Of a stretch of 64,000 nt of DNA, positions 10,201-20,685 are shown piece by piece (position 1 is the stretch's first letter; the number at the start of each line of letters is the position of its first letter). The notes under the pieces were generated by a model. The model was not told the DNA's origin and did no database searches. It saw only the letters and a list, made by a program, of their open reading frames with translations. Both the position numbers and the translations under genes were made by a program. The DNA comes from Oenanthe sinensis (lineage: Eukaryota > Streptophyta > Magnoliopsida > Apiales > Apiaceae). Where the stretch lies: assembly GCA_028671895.1 (NCBI GenBank), contig CM053800.1, positions 21,163,886 through 21,227,885 on the forward strand, in the 5' to 3' direction.

Positions 10201-11090
10201 ATAAGGAACATATGTAGTTAGAAGTTGATAAGGGAGTAACTGCACTTGATGCAGCAAATAAGAATGATGTCGGATGTGCACCCACAGCTCTACCTCCAGA
10301 GAAGAAAAGTAGTATACAAACTAAGGTAAATGTAAGCTCATCTGCATTTTCTCAAAAGGATGCAGAGCTGAAAAGGCAATTAAACTGTCTCTGGAATCAT
10401 TCTCTCAACAGGGTGAGTCCATTGAAATTCGCTCGTCAGCTAGAGCACCTTGTAATGAGTCATGCACACCATTGGTACTCATGCTAATGGTAAGCCTAAA
10501 CAGATAAATTCTAGGGACACATTGCAAGGAGAGCACAGTGAGAGGTACAGGCAACACCCCTTAACTTCTTGATTTACCATTTGTTACGGTAGATGAAGTT
10601 GTTGAGACAGGAGAGCCTTCACAGGTAGATCCTGTGTGGGATATGCCTTCACAGGCTATTGAGGGAATCACGGGTTCTCAACTGCCATTCATTACAGAAT
10701 CCAACGTTATGACCCTCCTAGAAAGAACATTTCTAGACCCTAAAAAGGGAAATCGACCTCCCGTTTACAGAGAAGGTGTGAGGCAACCCCTTGATAGAAC
10801 AAGGCGGGATTCCCTAATAGATTTTATATCTTGGGATAACCCATCTCAAAGAGGTGAGGCTCCACTAGACAGTGATTTAGCAATAGCTATTAAGTCTGGT
10901 GCTGAGACAGTGCTTATGCATAATAGATCAAGAACACCTCTACGAGGCAATTCTCCACTTGATAGTGATTCAGTTTATTCTGATGAATTAGGTGATGATA
11001 ATATAAATGAATTGACGGATTTCACTTGCAGGTACAGAAGGCTATATTTGGAATGCAGAGTGAAAGTAAGGGAGAGAAACACTTAAGTGA
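10200..11090 (+). pseudogene. Env-like ORF remnant of N
   Basis: The open stretch 10634-11086 (150 codons) matches the repeat-bearing middle part of the larger env-like region of D: MPSQAIEGITGSQLPFITE parallels the D repeats that begin MPSQASRGTIDSHLP and MPSMAPAGITDS. It continues with a segment rich in SPLDSDS- and RSRTPLRGN-like runs. B has the same segment at 60396-60830 with more stops. I see no signal peptide or convincing membrane anchor, so an envelope role is not supported. Sirevirus-like elements commonly carry an extra ORF here. Confidence 0.6.
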
Positions 11091-11094
11091 AAGT

Positions 11095-11891
11095 GAGGGA
11101 GAGATACACTTGAGTGAGAGATAGGGAGAGAAAGAGTGAAACACTTCAAAGTGCTCGACACTTAAGTGTAAACACCAACAGAACGTAGTAGAAGTGAGGA
11201 AACCATAGAATAAACACTTACCCTTGCTACTTGCTACTTCTGGAAGAAAAGCTACTATGTTTTCCCAATCAATGACATACGAGAACCTTCTTTGGAAGAC
11301 AAGCCATTCGAAAGATCATGGGCCATTGGAGGATTCCTCAACTAAGGGGGAGAATTTAGTATACAAGAAAAGGGAGAAGGTCTTCTTATCTTCATATCCT
11401 TGGGGGAGAAGTTAATATCCTTAGGGGGAGAAGAATTTAGTAGACAAGAAAAAGAAGAAAATCTTACTCTCCAGTGTGCAGCATTGAATAACTAAGAGGG
11501 AGAGGAAGAAGAAGCAGAATCACATTCTCAAGGGGAGAACATTATTTGAGCAATGTTCTATATTTTATTGAAGATGTTCCCAGGAATTTTGATCCTTATG
11601 AAGCTCAGTTTATGATAAGTTCTTTGTAGGTCAAGCTTTGAAGGACTTTGAATCAGAGAAAAGCTCAAACACAGAGGAATGAAGATGATATCTATTGAAG
11701 ATGCGTTCAGTGCTAAAGGAAAACTCATTTTCTATTTCTCTTTACTTTATAGAAATCTGGAAATGTATTATATGATCCAGAACCCAAGTAGTATTATTTA
11801 GAAGTCTAGAGCATTAATATTTTCTTGTAGTTAGTTGAGTTATCCTCTAGAGATTTGCTTGTTAATCTCTACCAAACAAATAAGGGGAGAT
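11095..11891 (+). promoter_or_regulatory. Multiple polypurine motifs and terminal PPT of N
   Basis: GGGGGAGA or GGGGAGA repeats occur near 11345, 11402, 11421 and 11531, before the terminal tract AAGGGGAGAT at 11882-11891 that abuts the LTR. Before it lies a block beginning GTTGAGTTATCCTCT near 11833 that is conserved in B (about 61504) and D (about 53427). The terminal tract primes plus-strand DNA synthesis. Multiple tracts are, to my knowledge, reported as a Sirevirus trait. Confidence 0.7.
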
Positions 11892-13806
11892 TGAAAGGCT
11901 GTATGTATAGACCTATATGTAACATAGGGTTATAACTCAACACAAGAACAAGACGTGTAAATAATATGAATTTATCACCGGAATCAGGAAGACATGAAGA
12001 CTTGGTAAAGACAAAGGATAAAGAAGAAATCTACAGACTTGAAGCATTAGCTCACTGGAAGAAGTTCATTAATATGTTCATGCCTCAGTGAAGAATAAAG
12101 GTTGAAGTATTCAAAGATGTGGAAGCAGTGAAGCAGTTGTCAAAGTACCAGAAAGATTCTAGTGATCCAAATCTGCAAATTAGTCAAGCAATGAATTGCA
12201 GAGCTCAAGTACATGAATCGATAAGATAGAATATACGGCAAATACAAAGAATCAAAATATTAGATGGAATCTTGGAGTCTACTATAGATTGCTGGAGGAA
12301 GTTCAGTCATATGTTTAGACTTCAGTGAAGGATAAAGTTCGAAGATGTTCAGGGTTTCAGATATGTTTGTGGTTCAACATAAGTGCCAGAGCATTCCAAT
12401 GTACTTACAATAGAAACACTTCTTAACAGCAAGAGAAACAGGGCCAATTGAATAGTCAAGAAGGTGTGGAGATCAAGTTCGTGTTAGTCTTTTGTGAACA
12501 AGACCAGTTGCACTAAACGTCAGCACAAAAAGAATTGAGAACTGCATCTATGTTAGAAAAGAATTGGCTGTATAACCGTTGTGTGCTAAAGCTCAGAGAA
12601 AATCAAGTTCAAGAAGTAAAGGTAAATTTATTAACTTGGTTGCAGTGAAAGAAAATATTACAGAGCTTTGAATCGTTGGAAAAATGGCTAAGGTGAACTA
12701 CCGATAGTTGGTTTTGGCTGTTTGACTATTTTGTCTTATTTACCGACGGTTGGGTTTGTTGTTTGGCTATTTCGTCTTATTTACCGTCGGTTAGCAAATC
12801 ACTCGACGGTTACCATTTTGGATATATTATTAATTTCAAATCACTCGACGGTTATGGTTTAATAATTTATATTGAGTCGATAGTTATTGGGTTTGACTGT
12901 TTCGTCTTAATTGACAGACGGTTACAACATCTCGATAGTTAAGGTACTCAGATAAATATCCAGATTATTTATTCCATCGACGGTTATGGCACTTCGATAG
13001 TTATGGCACTTCGATAGTTGAGGTTTAAGATTGTTTAATCTACAGCCAGCCACAGCATGCCACCTATCATTGATATCCTTGAGCAGAATGGTATTAAGTG
13101 ATTTATTTCAGTCTCAATGGTTATCAACAGACTCACCGATGGTTATAAATAAAATGTCTCGACGGTTGTTAATTCAAAAAGTGAGAAACAACTCAGTTAC
13201 TTGGACCACATGAAGCCACGTAGCTGTACTGAAAAAGCCTACACATAAATTGAAGCAGAGCCATTCATTTGGAGAAGTCTTCTACAACACAACAAAAATA
13301 TCCAGAGAGAGAGAAGGCAAAGCCGATGATGAGAGAACACCCAAAAAAATCTATACCTCTTCACCGGAGATGTATTAGTAGCCGGTCCCTTAACGGAAAA
13401 TGTTCAGGGCCACTATATATCACTCTCTACGGTCTTAGTTTCCTTTGTACTGATCTAGAAATATGTGTATAGGAAATTGAGAGTTATATTTTTGTTAAGC
13501 AGCGAAGAACTTGTTCTTCGGACCGGATTTGTTGGCCGGGTGTAGCAACCTCAGGGTTTATATTTATCAAATGATATATTCCCCGAATCTTGTGTTGTTT
13601 ATTTTACTGCTAATTTTCTAGAACCGAACTGATTAATCCTAAATACAGAAAATTAGTAAGCAGCTCCGTAAACACTATTCACCTCAAGAACACGAGCCCA
13701 CTAACCGAACTCTAAATTATTTATCCGCAAAAGCTTCGAAATAATTTTTTAATTTAGTGAGTATCGTATTCAACCCCCCCTTCTACGATACTTCCGGGGC
13801 CTAACA
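11892..13806 (+). repeat. 3' LTR of N (long form)
   Basis: At 1915 bp this is the unshortened LTR. It contains two copies of the ~40-bp module with AAGTTCATTAATATGTTCA or its variant (about 12060 and 12298), the conserved core at 12483-12526, a CGATAGTT/GACGGTTA array (12690-13180), TATATAT at 13414-13420, the short hairpin at 13503-13520 and the U5 hairpin at 13760-13792. It ends CCTAACA at 13806 and is followed by ACATA. Confidence 0.9.
12690..13180 (+). repeat. CGATAGTT/GACGGTTA array in U3 of N
   Basis: About a dozen copies of CGATAGTT or CGACGGTTA variants lie in one orientation, spaced 15 to 60 bp, ending about 240 bp before the TATA-like box. The array is missing from the 5' LTR. CGGTTA matches the general plant MYB core CNGTTR, which is a suggestion only. 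Confidence 0.75.
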
Positions 13807-14197
13807 ACATAAAAAATTTCAAGAATATGTAGAATATTTGAATAAAACATTATGAGCAATATTAAATTCCACATACACTTATCATGTCATTCATAAGAAC
13901 CAATATGAAATATGTGATCTATGATCTGTTTATTTATTAGCAATTTTCACTACATTAGCAGAGGTATTAAATCACAGAAGATTTAACTCAAGTTCCAGTA
14001 AATGTTCTGGGATACACCTAACCGTCTAGAGCACCCTATCTAATTCTAGATATTCATTTTACTGCATATAAAATCAATTATGAAATGTACTTATTAAACT
14101 CATGAATCCTAACATGCAATCTTATTTTTAGCAATCAATTAAGCATTTAAGTCCTAAGATGCTAACATGCTGACATGAATATAATACACTCCAATAC

Positions 14198-15060
14198 TTA
14201 AAACTCATGCAGTTCTGAATTAGATAAAAGTATACTAGTTAATATCTGTACTTGTGAAGTGCTTAGTAATTTATCTCCAGTGTTGGTCATTGATGCCAGA
14301 TAACCATTTGGTTCATCATTGTCACTGGTAAAATCAACCTTGCATTTAACTTCATCAACAAATGTTTTCCCTTGCTGCATTCTCACTAATGCTTGAGATT
14401 CCTTCTTCAACCCAACACAGTGTCTGTCATCTTTTGCTTGTACAGGCTTCCTCAAACTGTGTAGCAAGCCCTTGATCTTGTCTTTCAAATATAAACCATC
14501 CCTGTCTTGCAACCGCCTCTTCAACTGTACTTGAAAATCTCCTTCATCGAATCTATAGGTAAGGACCTTAGATTTAGAATTGGGATTCCGTCTGAATCTG
14601 ATGTCACTGAACTTCATGTTTCCCTACAGGCTTGACTTGCAGTCTAGTTCTCAAGTTATTCCAAAGTGTCAAATTCACTTATAACACCTTGACCACTACC
14701 TCGAGCTACAACATCTTTAATTCAACTTCTAGGATCATTTCATTTCGGTTCATAGGTTCTCAACCTTGACTTCAATCAAATTTGGTTCCTGGGTCACAAA
14801 TACAGTGGATATGCTAACAACCTGCTTTACCAAATATTATCTTCTTCTGCTCTTGTTCTAGTTCATAGGCCTTCAGCACATACAGTTCTTTTACAGACAA
14901 TGTGGTTGTATCCTTAATTCCCTGTTGGCTGTAATCCTGTGTTCCAGATGATCTGCAGTGTTAACATGAACTTCCTGTAATTTCCCTATAGAATAATCTT
15001 TAAGGCTTATAATGAGATTCCAGGATGTCCAGTCTTTTCTCCTTCACTACTTCAACCCCT
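14198..15060 (-). pseudogene. gag: gag remnant of A
   Basis: The open stretch 14617-14198 (139 codons) is the C-terminal half of Gag: FSDIRFRRNPNSKSK near its start parallels FKNLRFRRNPKYKFK in D, and LASMTNTGDKLLSTS lies near its end. The middle part of Gag (14700-15060) is out of frame. At 14407-14402 two lysine codons stand where N and B have paired stops, so A branches outside N plus B for this change. No zinc knuckle is visible. The Gag N-terminus is absent, as in N and B. Confidence 0.7.
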
Positions 15061-15299
15061 TAGATTTTTCATCCAAAAATATTCAACTCAAATTAACCAA
15101 AAACTGTACCCAAAATAATCTCTTCTTTTGTAGCTTCCAAAATATTAGTGGGAACCTATGGAGTAAACCTCTGAGGAAATTAGTACCACTATTTTTTCAA
15201 CATGTTCCAGAATAAGCTTCATTGAATAATCTTCAGTCAATTTCAGTTATCTTCAATACCCGAAAAAATCTTCATCTACAAACCCTTGAGCACCCTCGA

Positions 15300-16150
15300 A
15301 TTAATATTTAAGAAAAATTTAAATTTACCGAATTTTTAATTTTCTTAGAAAATAAATTAATCAAAAATAAAAATTTACAAATAATTAATTTTCAAAAATA
15401 TTTGAAATATCTTAAAAATTAAAAATTCGTAAATTAATATTTTCAGAAAAAGTTTTATTTTCAAGAATTTTAAATTTTCTAGAAAAATAAATAAATCTAA
15501 AATAAAAATTAAAAAATAAAGGGTACAAAAATTAGGGTACCAAACAACATTCTAGGTGTTAGTGGCGCTAAGTATTTTTATGGCTAAGTCCTTTTATTGC
15601 GCTGATACACCTAATACCCTCTATAGGCACAACAAGCACAACAACAAACCAAGTCCTGCGTGTGTCACACTTGTGGCGCCTTAAGAGAGCTTCTCCTGTA
15701 AATGGCGCAAGAAAACTTATAATTCTACTTAGCTGAATTCACATGAGAATCTATTGACGCGTGCAACTTACACATGTACTTGATTGGCCACCTAATTTCT
15801 GCTGAGTACTACTGCCTTTAAGAAAAATGGACCAACTAAAAATAATTTTAAGATAAAAACTTTTATAAAATTTATAAAATAAATTGATTAAAATTTATAA
15901 CATAAAGTAATAAAAGTTTATAAAATAAATTTTATAAAATTTTATAAAATAAATTTTATATCCAATATATAAAATAAACTAATTAAAATTTATAACATAA
16001 ACTAATAAAAGTTTATAAAATAAATTTTATAAAAGTTTATAAAACAAATTTTATATATAATTTATAAAATAAACTAATTACAATTTATAACATAAACTAA
16101 TAAAAGTTTATAAAATAAATTTTATTTAAAGTTTATACTTAAACTTATTT
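15300..16150 (-). repeat. Leader repeats of A
   Basis: One ~185-bp AT-rich block (15300-15540) is followed, going right, by about 250 bp carrying short GC-richer segments, then by tandem units with AAACTAATAAAAGTTTATAA (15840-16150). No coding sequence is visible. Confidence 0.65.
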
Positions 16151-16240
16151 ATCAAGGCCTCTAATCATTCTCAGTCCAAGCAGCTTCGACACCCTCAGCT
16201 TCACTGATTTACAGATCTTGATTTTTATATCAATCAGCAG

Positions 16241-16252
16241 GCTCTGATACCA
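16241..16252 (-). other. Primer binding site of A
   Basis: GCTCTGATACCA is the exact reverse complement of TGGTATCAGAGC and lies next to the LTR end at 16255. Confidence 0.9.
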
Positions 16253-16904
16253 ATTGTTGGGTCCCGAAGTATCGTAGAAGGGGGGTTGAATACGATACTC
16301 ACTAAATTAAATTAATTCTTTCGAATCTTTTACGGGTAAAGAATTTAGAGTTTGGTTAGTGGGATCGAGTTCATTAAGCGAATAGTGTTTAGGAGGATGA
16401 CTTACTAATTTTCCGTATTTTTGAATAATCATTAATGTTCTAGAAAATTAGCAAGTAATTTAATGAGACAAGTTTCGGGGAATATATATTTCGTATATAA
16501 ACCCTGAGGTTGCTACACACAGTTAAAAATATAACTGGTTTTCAAAGAACAAATTAATTCTTTACTTCTATAAAAATATATAAGCCAAATCCTATACAAT
16601 ATTTTTATCTATAATTTTGTCTAAGGATTTAGCTACCGGGAGTATTTTTTAATGGCCCTTAAAATATTACAAGGTCTATCCGACCATTAACAAAATACTC
16701 CAGTTAGGAGTAATGGATAGAGCTTTCATTTGTTTTGACCCCTCCGTATATTTTTGCTGTGTTCTTCTCCAGCAATTTTGATTGGAAGAAACGAACCAGA
16801 ACACCCTTCAAAATGAGTACGTCATTTTGTTTATATGGTGTAGACTTTTCAAATCAATTAAAATTGATTTGTTCTTCACAATGCTAAGTCATTTTATTGT
16901 GCTT

Positions 16905-17258
16905 GTAGAGTGAGTGCAGTGTATAGGAGCCACAAAACTTTTGTTGCGCCTAAGGGAAAGTATTGTTGCGCCTACACTCTATGTCCCTTGTAGAGGAGCC
17001 ACGAAACTCTTTGTTTTGCCTTTAACTCTTTTGTTGCTCCTAAGGCAAAGTTTTGGTGCACCTCTAGAATCCTTGCAGTGTGTAGGAGCCACGAAAGTAC
17101 TTAGAAACTTATTCACAAGTATTTCGTTGCGCCTATGAGTTTTGTTGCGCCTCTAGAGTGCTTATAGTGTGTAGGAGCCATGAAAGTACATAGAAACTTA
17201 TTCACAATTATTTCATTGCGCCTAACAGTTTTGTTGCGCCTCTAGAGTGCTTGTAGTG
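16905..17258 (-). repeat. GGCGCAAC array of the A LTR, first part
   Basis: Plus-strand GTTGCGCC, and the related TGTAGGAGCCACGAAA, alternate every 20 to 60 bp. The array continues beyond solo LTR S at 18814-18990. The same words occur in the LTRs of B and D and in the 37750 solo LTR. Confidence 0.75.
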
Positions 17259-17263
17259 TGTAG

Positions 17264-18808
17264 TGTTAGGAATTGTGCTCTAGAGACAATACTTTTTATA
17301 TTTTAAGGAAAATATTTATTATTAAGGATTATGTTTTATTGATTATTATTTATTTATTATGTTTTGTTTACTGCGTAATAAATTGAAAGCATAGTAAATG
17401 TCCTTGGAATTTTGATACGTATTCTATATCTTTAAGTATGTGACTTAAAAATGAGATTATATGAATAGTATCTTATTCCTAAAATTCCCTAGTCGAGTAT
17501 TATTATTTAAGGACAATAATAATGCACAAAGACTAGTATGTTTCTTGACAGATGACCACATCTCATTGGTCATAGGTATGGGGATACTAAAGTCAAGAAC
17601 ATAAGTGCATGTCTCAATGCATGGCACTGGAATGACCCGCTGTGAGATTCTACATGTTAAGTAAGTGTCATAAGTAATTCTCACTGTGATAATGGTGTAA
17701 TGATCCTTAGACCTGAAATCATTATATTTCTATACGAGAATTAATATACTTTGATTACATTAAAAGTTACCTTTGACCGGGTGATGATAAAAGTGGACAT
17801 TGGGTATATTATGAATCGTATGAGAAATATGAATGATCTCGATGGGATTTAATCCTCCTAATTTTAGGAGTGATATTATTGGCCTCTTGTTTGAGTGAGA
17901 GACTATGAAATGCACGGCCGTGCTCAAATGTTGATTTGATTTTAATAGTCTACTCATCGATCAAGAAAATAAAGATTAAATTATGAAGAGGATGACACGA
18001 GACATGCCTTGAGTTTAATCTATAATATCAAGATTAAAGGAATTATATTACATGGAACATTATTCACGAAAGACTTAATCGAATCACCGATTTATTATTA
18101 TTACTTGGGTACCAATAATGTATTACTAGATGCCGCTCATTGTTTACAATTTTAATTAGATATTAAAATTGTTGCCAACGTAATAATAACCTACAGGGTC
18201 ACACACAAAGAACGCTTGAAGGAGAAATAATTTAAATTATGAATTTAAATTAAATAAGTAATTTATTTTATTTATGTTATTAATTAAGTATGACTTAATT
18301 AATTATATAAATAGAATAAATGAATTACTTAAACTAATTCCAAAATTAATAATTAATTAATTAAGTGAGACTTAATTAAATAATTTAGAATTTTGGATTA
18401 GTATTAATTATAATTGGATTATAATTAGAAAACTTATTCCTCTTTCTATATAATCTCTTTATGGGCTGATTTAAAAAAATAGAGATTTTACAAAAACCCT
18501 AGCCGCTCTGAGAGAGGAGGAAGATAGAGAGAGAAGAAGTTTTCGGGTGCTAGTACACATCAATCCTTCATGAAAAGTGTTCGTGTGGATACCGTAGAGC
18601 GTAGATCGCGAGAGCGGGATACGTGGTGATTAAACAAGCTTTGGACCTCCATTAATCTTCCATTAATGAACTGTTAAAGCTTCTAAAGGTATTTATTCTT
18701 TATCTCCGAATTAAATCTTTTGTTTTCGCATGGATCCTGCGGAGGGTTTCGATATTTTGATTTATTTTTCACGTTTATTCCGCTGCGTTTGTGTCACGAA
18801 ACCCTACA
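17264..18808 (+). mobile_element. Solo LTR S, related to J
   Basis: A 1545-bp LTR from TGTTAGGAATTG to AACCCTACA is bounded by the perfect 5-bp duplication TGTAG (17259-17263 and 18809-18813). It has neither primer site nor polypurine tract, so it is a solo LTR left by recombination. It is homologous over its length to the 5' LTR of J (61643-63115). J's primer site suggests a copia-type element using initiator tRNA-Met. Confidence 0.92.
18447..18502 (+). promoter_or_regulatory. TATA box and telo-box of solo LTR S
   Basis: TATATAA at 18447-18453 is followed 47 bp later by AAACCCTAG (18494-18502), then a GA-rich leader. J has the same arrangement 48 bp apart. Telo-boxes near start sites are known from plant translation-related gene promoters. 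Confidence 0.65.
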
Positions 18809-18813
18809 TGTAG

Positions 18814-18990
18814 GAGCCACGAAAGTACTTAGAAACTTACTCACAATTATTTTGTTGTGCCTTAGAGTTTTGTTGTGCCTCTAGAGTGCTTGCAGTGTGT
18901 AGGAGTAACAAAAGTACTTAGAAACTTATTCGTAATTATTTTGTTGCGCTTAAGGTGTTTCGTTGCGCCTCCTACATTGCTTGCAGAGTA
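18814..18990 (-). repeat. GGCGCAAC array of the A LTR, second part
   Basis: This is the continuation of the array cut by S: TAGGAGCCACGAAAGTACTT, GTTGTGCC and GTTGCGCC variants. Confidence 0.7.
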
Positions 18991-19768
18991 CAAGAGCCAC
19001 CAAATGTAGTAATACTTGCCTTAACCAATTTCTTGAAATGTTTGAAGTATTTACCATTTGGTTTTCACACTTCTGGCTTGATTAATTGATTTTCTTCTGA
19101 TACATCAAGGTAATTCTCTTCTTATTATGCTGACGCTTAGTGCACTAGTCTGGTTCACAAACTACTAACACTAAATTAAATTCCCTTGATTTCTTTTCTG
19201 TTTCAGCTGATTAACCTTGGACTGTTGCATTGTTTCGAACACTGACTGCCAATAAACACTGTACTTTCACTAGAATCTTTTCTGGTACTTACACAACGTC
19301 TTCATTATTACCACAACCTTGAATACTTCATTCTCTGTTCTTCACTGACGCTTGAACATATAAATGAACTTCTTTCAGTGAGTATAACTCCAAGACTGCA
19401 GCTGTCTTCTTAGTCCTTTTCTTTACCATGTCTTCAATTCTTTTAGATTCCTATGCTTCGAACACTGTCTATCTTTAATCAATGCTAATACACTGAAATC
19501 TTTTCATGGCACTTCTATACTGAATCTTCAACACTTCTGAAACCTTAAAATTCTTTACACATTATTTTTCACTGAGGCATGAACATATTAATGAACTTCT
19601 TTCAGTGACCTGTAGTAGACTTCAAAACTTCTTCTAATGTCTTGATTCACTGTATCTGCCTTGTCTTAATTTCTTGATTTCTGTGTAGGCGTAGTATTAT
19701 TTACTTGTCATGTTCTAGTGTTGAGTTATCACGATTAATATTCATACAACTTCGTAATCTCACCAACA

Positions 19769-20530
19769 ACCTTAACTTCAGAAACTTTACTTTCATCATC
19801 CACAAGAGCAGTGGTCTTCAACAATGCTGCCATCTTACTATCCACTAAGCCAAAACCATATATTATCAATCTTTGTTCTTGCTCCATCTCATAGGTTTTC
19901 AAATTGCCATACAATTTCTCAAGGGGCTTCATATTAAATTTGTCCCTTTCCCTAATTGATGAAACTTTATGCTCGATGTGGTGTGGAAGAGTCAGCATGA
20001 ATTTCCTGTTTGTTTCCCATAATGGATAATTCTTTCCCTGGATGTTCAATTCATTTAGCAATTTGTTGTATCGCTCAAAGACTTGAGTGATAGTCTCTCT
20101 AGTTAAGGATTTGTATGCTTCATATATCGATGTCAAAATATCATACCAGTTTTGCTTAAACTCTTATATTCCTTCCATTATCAGCTCGATGGTATCCCAC
20201 ATTTGTTTTCCACTTGTACAGTTCAGTATCTGATGACTCATGTAAGAATCCATATAATTAACTAAAATCAACTAGAGGCCTATGTCTAATGCAACAATTT
20301 CTTTTTCCGAGTCAGTGAACTCTGTAGGATCCTTTGTAGTAGATATTTGAGGAACTCGTACTCCGTCCACTGTGAATTCATGAATTATCTTCATCGGTAC
20401 TAACGGTCCGTTCTCTAAGATGCCCAATAACAAAGGATTTGCAGCTTTGATAAACAGTGACATCTTCCTTTTTCCAGAGATTGTAGTTTACTCTGTCAAA
20501 CTTGATACATCTAACTTTCTGAGAACTCAT
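19769..20530 (-). pseudogene. gag: gag N-terminal part of element C
   Basis: Gag starts at the ATG at 20530-20528 with MSSQKVRCIKFDRVNYNLWK, the usual copia Gag opening in which a Trp-Lys segment precedes the helical core. A one-base insertion near 20462 shifts the frame into MSLFIKAANPLLLGILENG. Stops near 20270 and 20165 break it again. The stretch 20136-19769 covers the core, with LTRETITQVFERYNKLLNEL and EKLYGNLKTYEMEQEQRLII. The LTR of A cuts the gene at 19769; the last codons before the frame ends at 19735 belong to that LTR. The remainder of C should lie beyond A, left of the window. Confidence 0.82.
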
Positions 20531-20671
20531 GATATCTAATTTTCTAAAACTTTCTAATGTTTAAAATTTTCAAAACGAAAATTTTTGAAAATTAAAAAAT
20601 TCGTGAAAAATTCTGGAAGCTTAACACTGAAGTCTAAACACTGGATCTTGATTTGTAATATCAACTAGTCA

Positions 20672-20683
20672 GCTCTGATACCA
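20672..20683 (-). other. Primer binding site of C
   Basis: GCTCTGATACCA, complement of TGGTATCAGAGC, lies 2 bp from the LTR end at 20686. Confidence 0.9.
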
Positions 20684-20685
20684 AT

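Larger units (their letters stand above)
546..13806 (+). mobile_element. Element N: complete but defective Sirevirus-like Ty1/copia element
   Basis: N is a full-length insertion. Its 5' LTR (546-1811) begins TGAAAGGCT, its primer site is at 1814-1825, its decayed gag-pol runs from about 3255 to 7730, an env-like remnant lies at 10200-11090, a polypurine tract ends at 11891, and its 3' LTR is 11892-13806. The 5-bp target duplication ACATA is perfect. It sits in opposite orientation inside element A. No gene is intact, so any movement of this lineage needed enzymes supplied in trans. Lineage is inferred from the body plan and from homology to the better preserved copies D and E. Confidence 0.9.
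13807..16254 (-). mobile_element. Element A, body next to its 5' LTR
   Basis: Minus-strand body of A: primer site at 16241-16252, AT-rich leader repeats (15840-16150), the single ~185-bp leader block (15300-15540), gag (about 14198-15060), and the spacer up to the N insertion. Its order and sequence parallel N and B read on the plus strand. Confidence 0.8.
16255..19768 (-). repeat. 5' LTR of A, interrupted by solo LTR S
   Basis: The LTR runs from TGTTGGGTCCC (the end next to the primer site) to CTCACCAACA at 19768, and is about 1.96 kb without the inserted S. It is the same family as the LTR of B (39231-41097). The U5 hairpin is at 16268-16299, the conserved core at 19128-19169, and two AGTTCATT-module copies are near 19360 and 19590 (minus). 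It interrupts the gag of C, whose reading resumes at 19769. Confidence 0.88.

Noticed and set aside
17457..17957. Two small minus-strand frames, one partly conserved at 62106-62300
   Set aside because: They lie in LTRs of S and J and are interrupted in one or the other. No domain.
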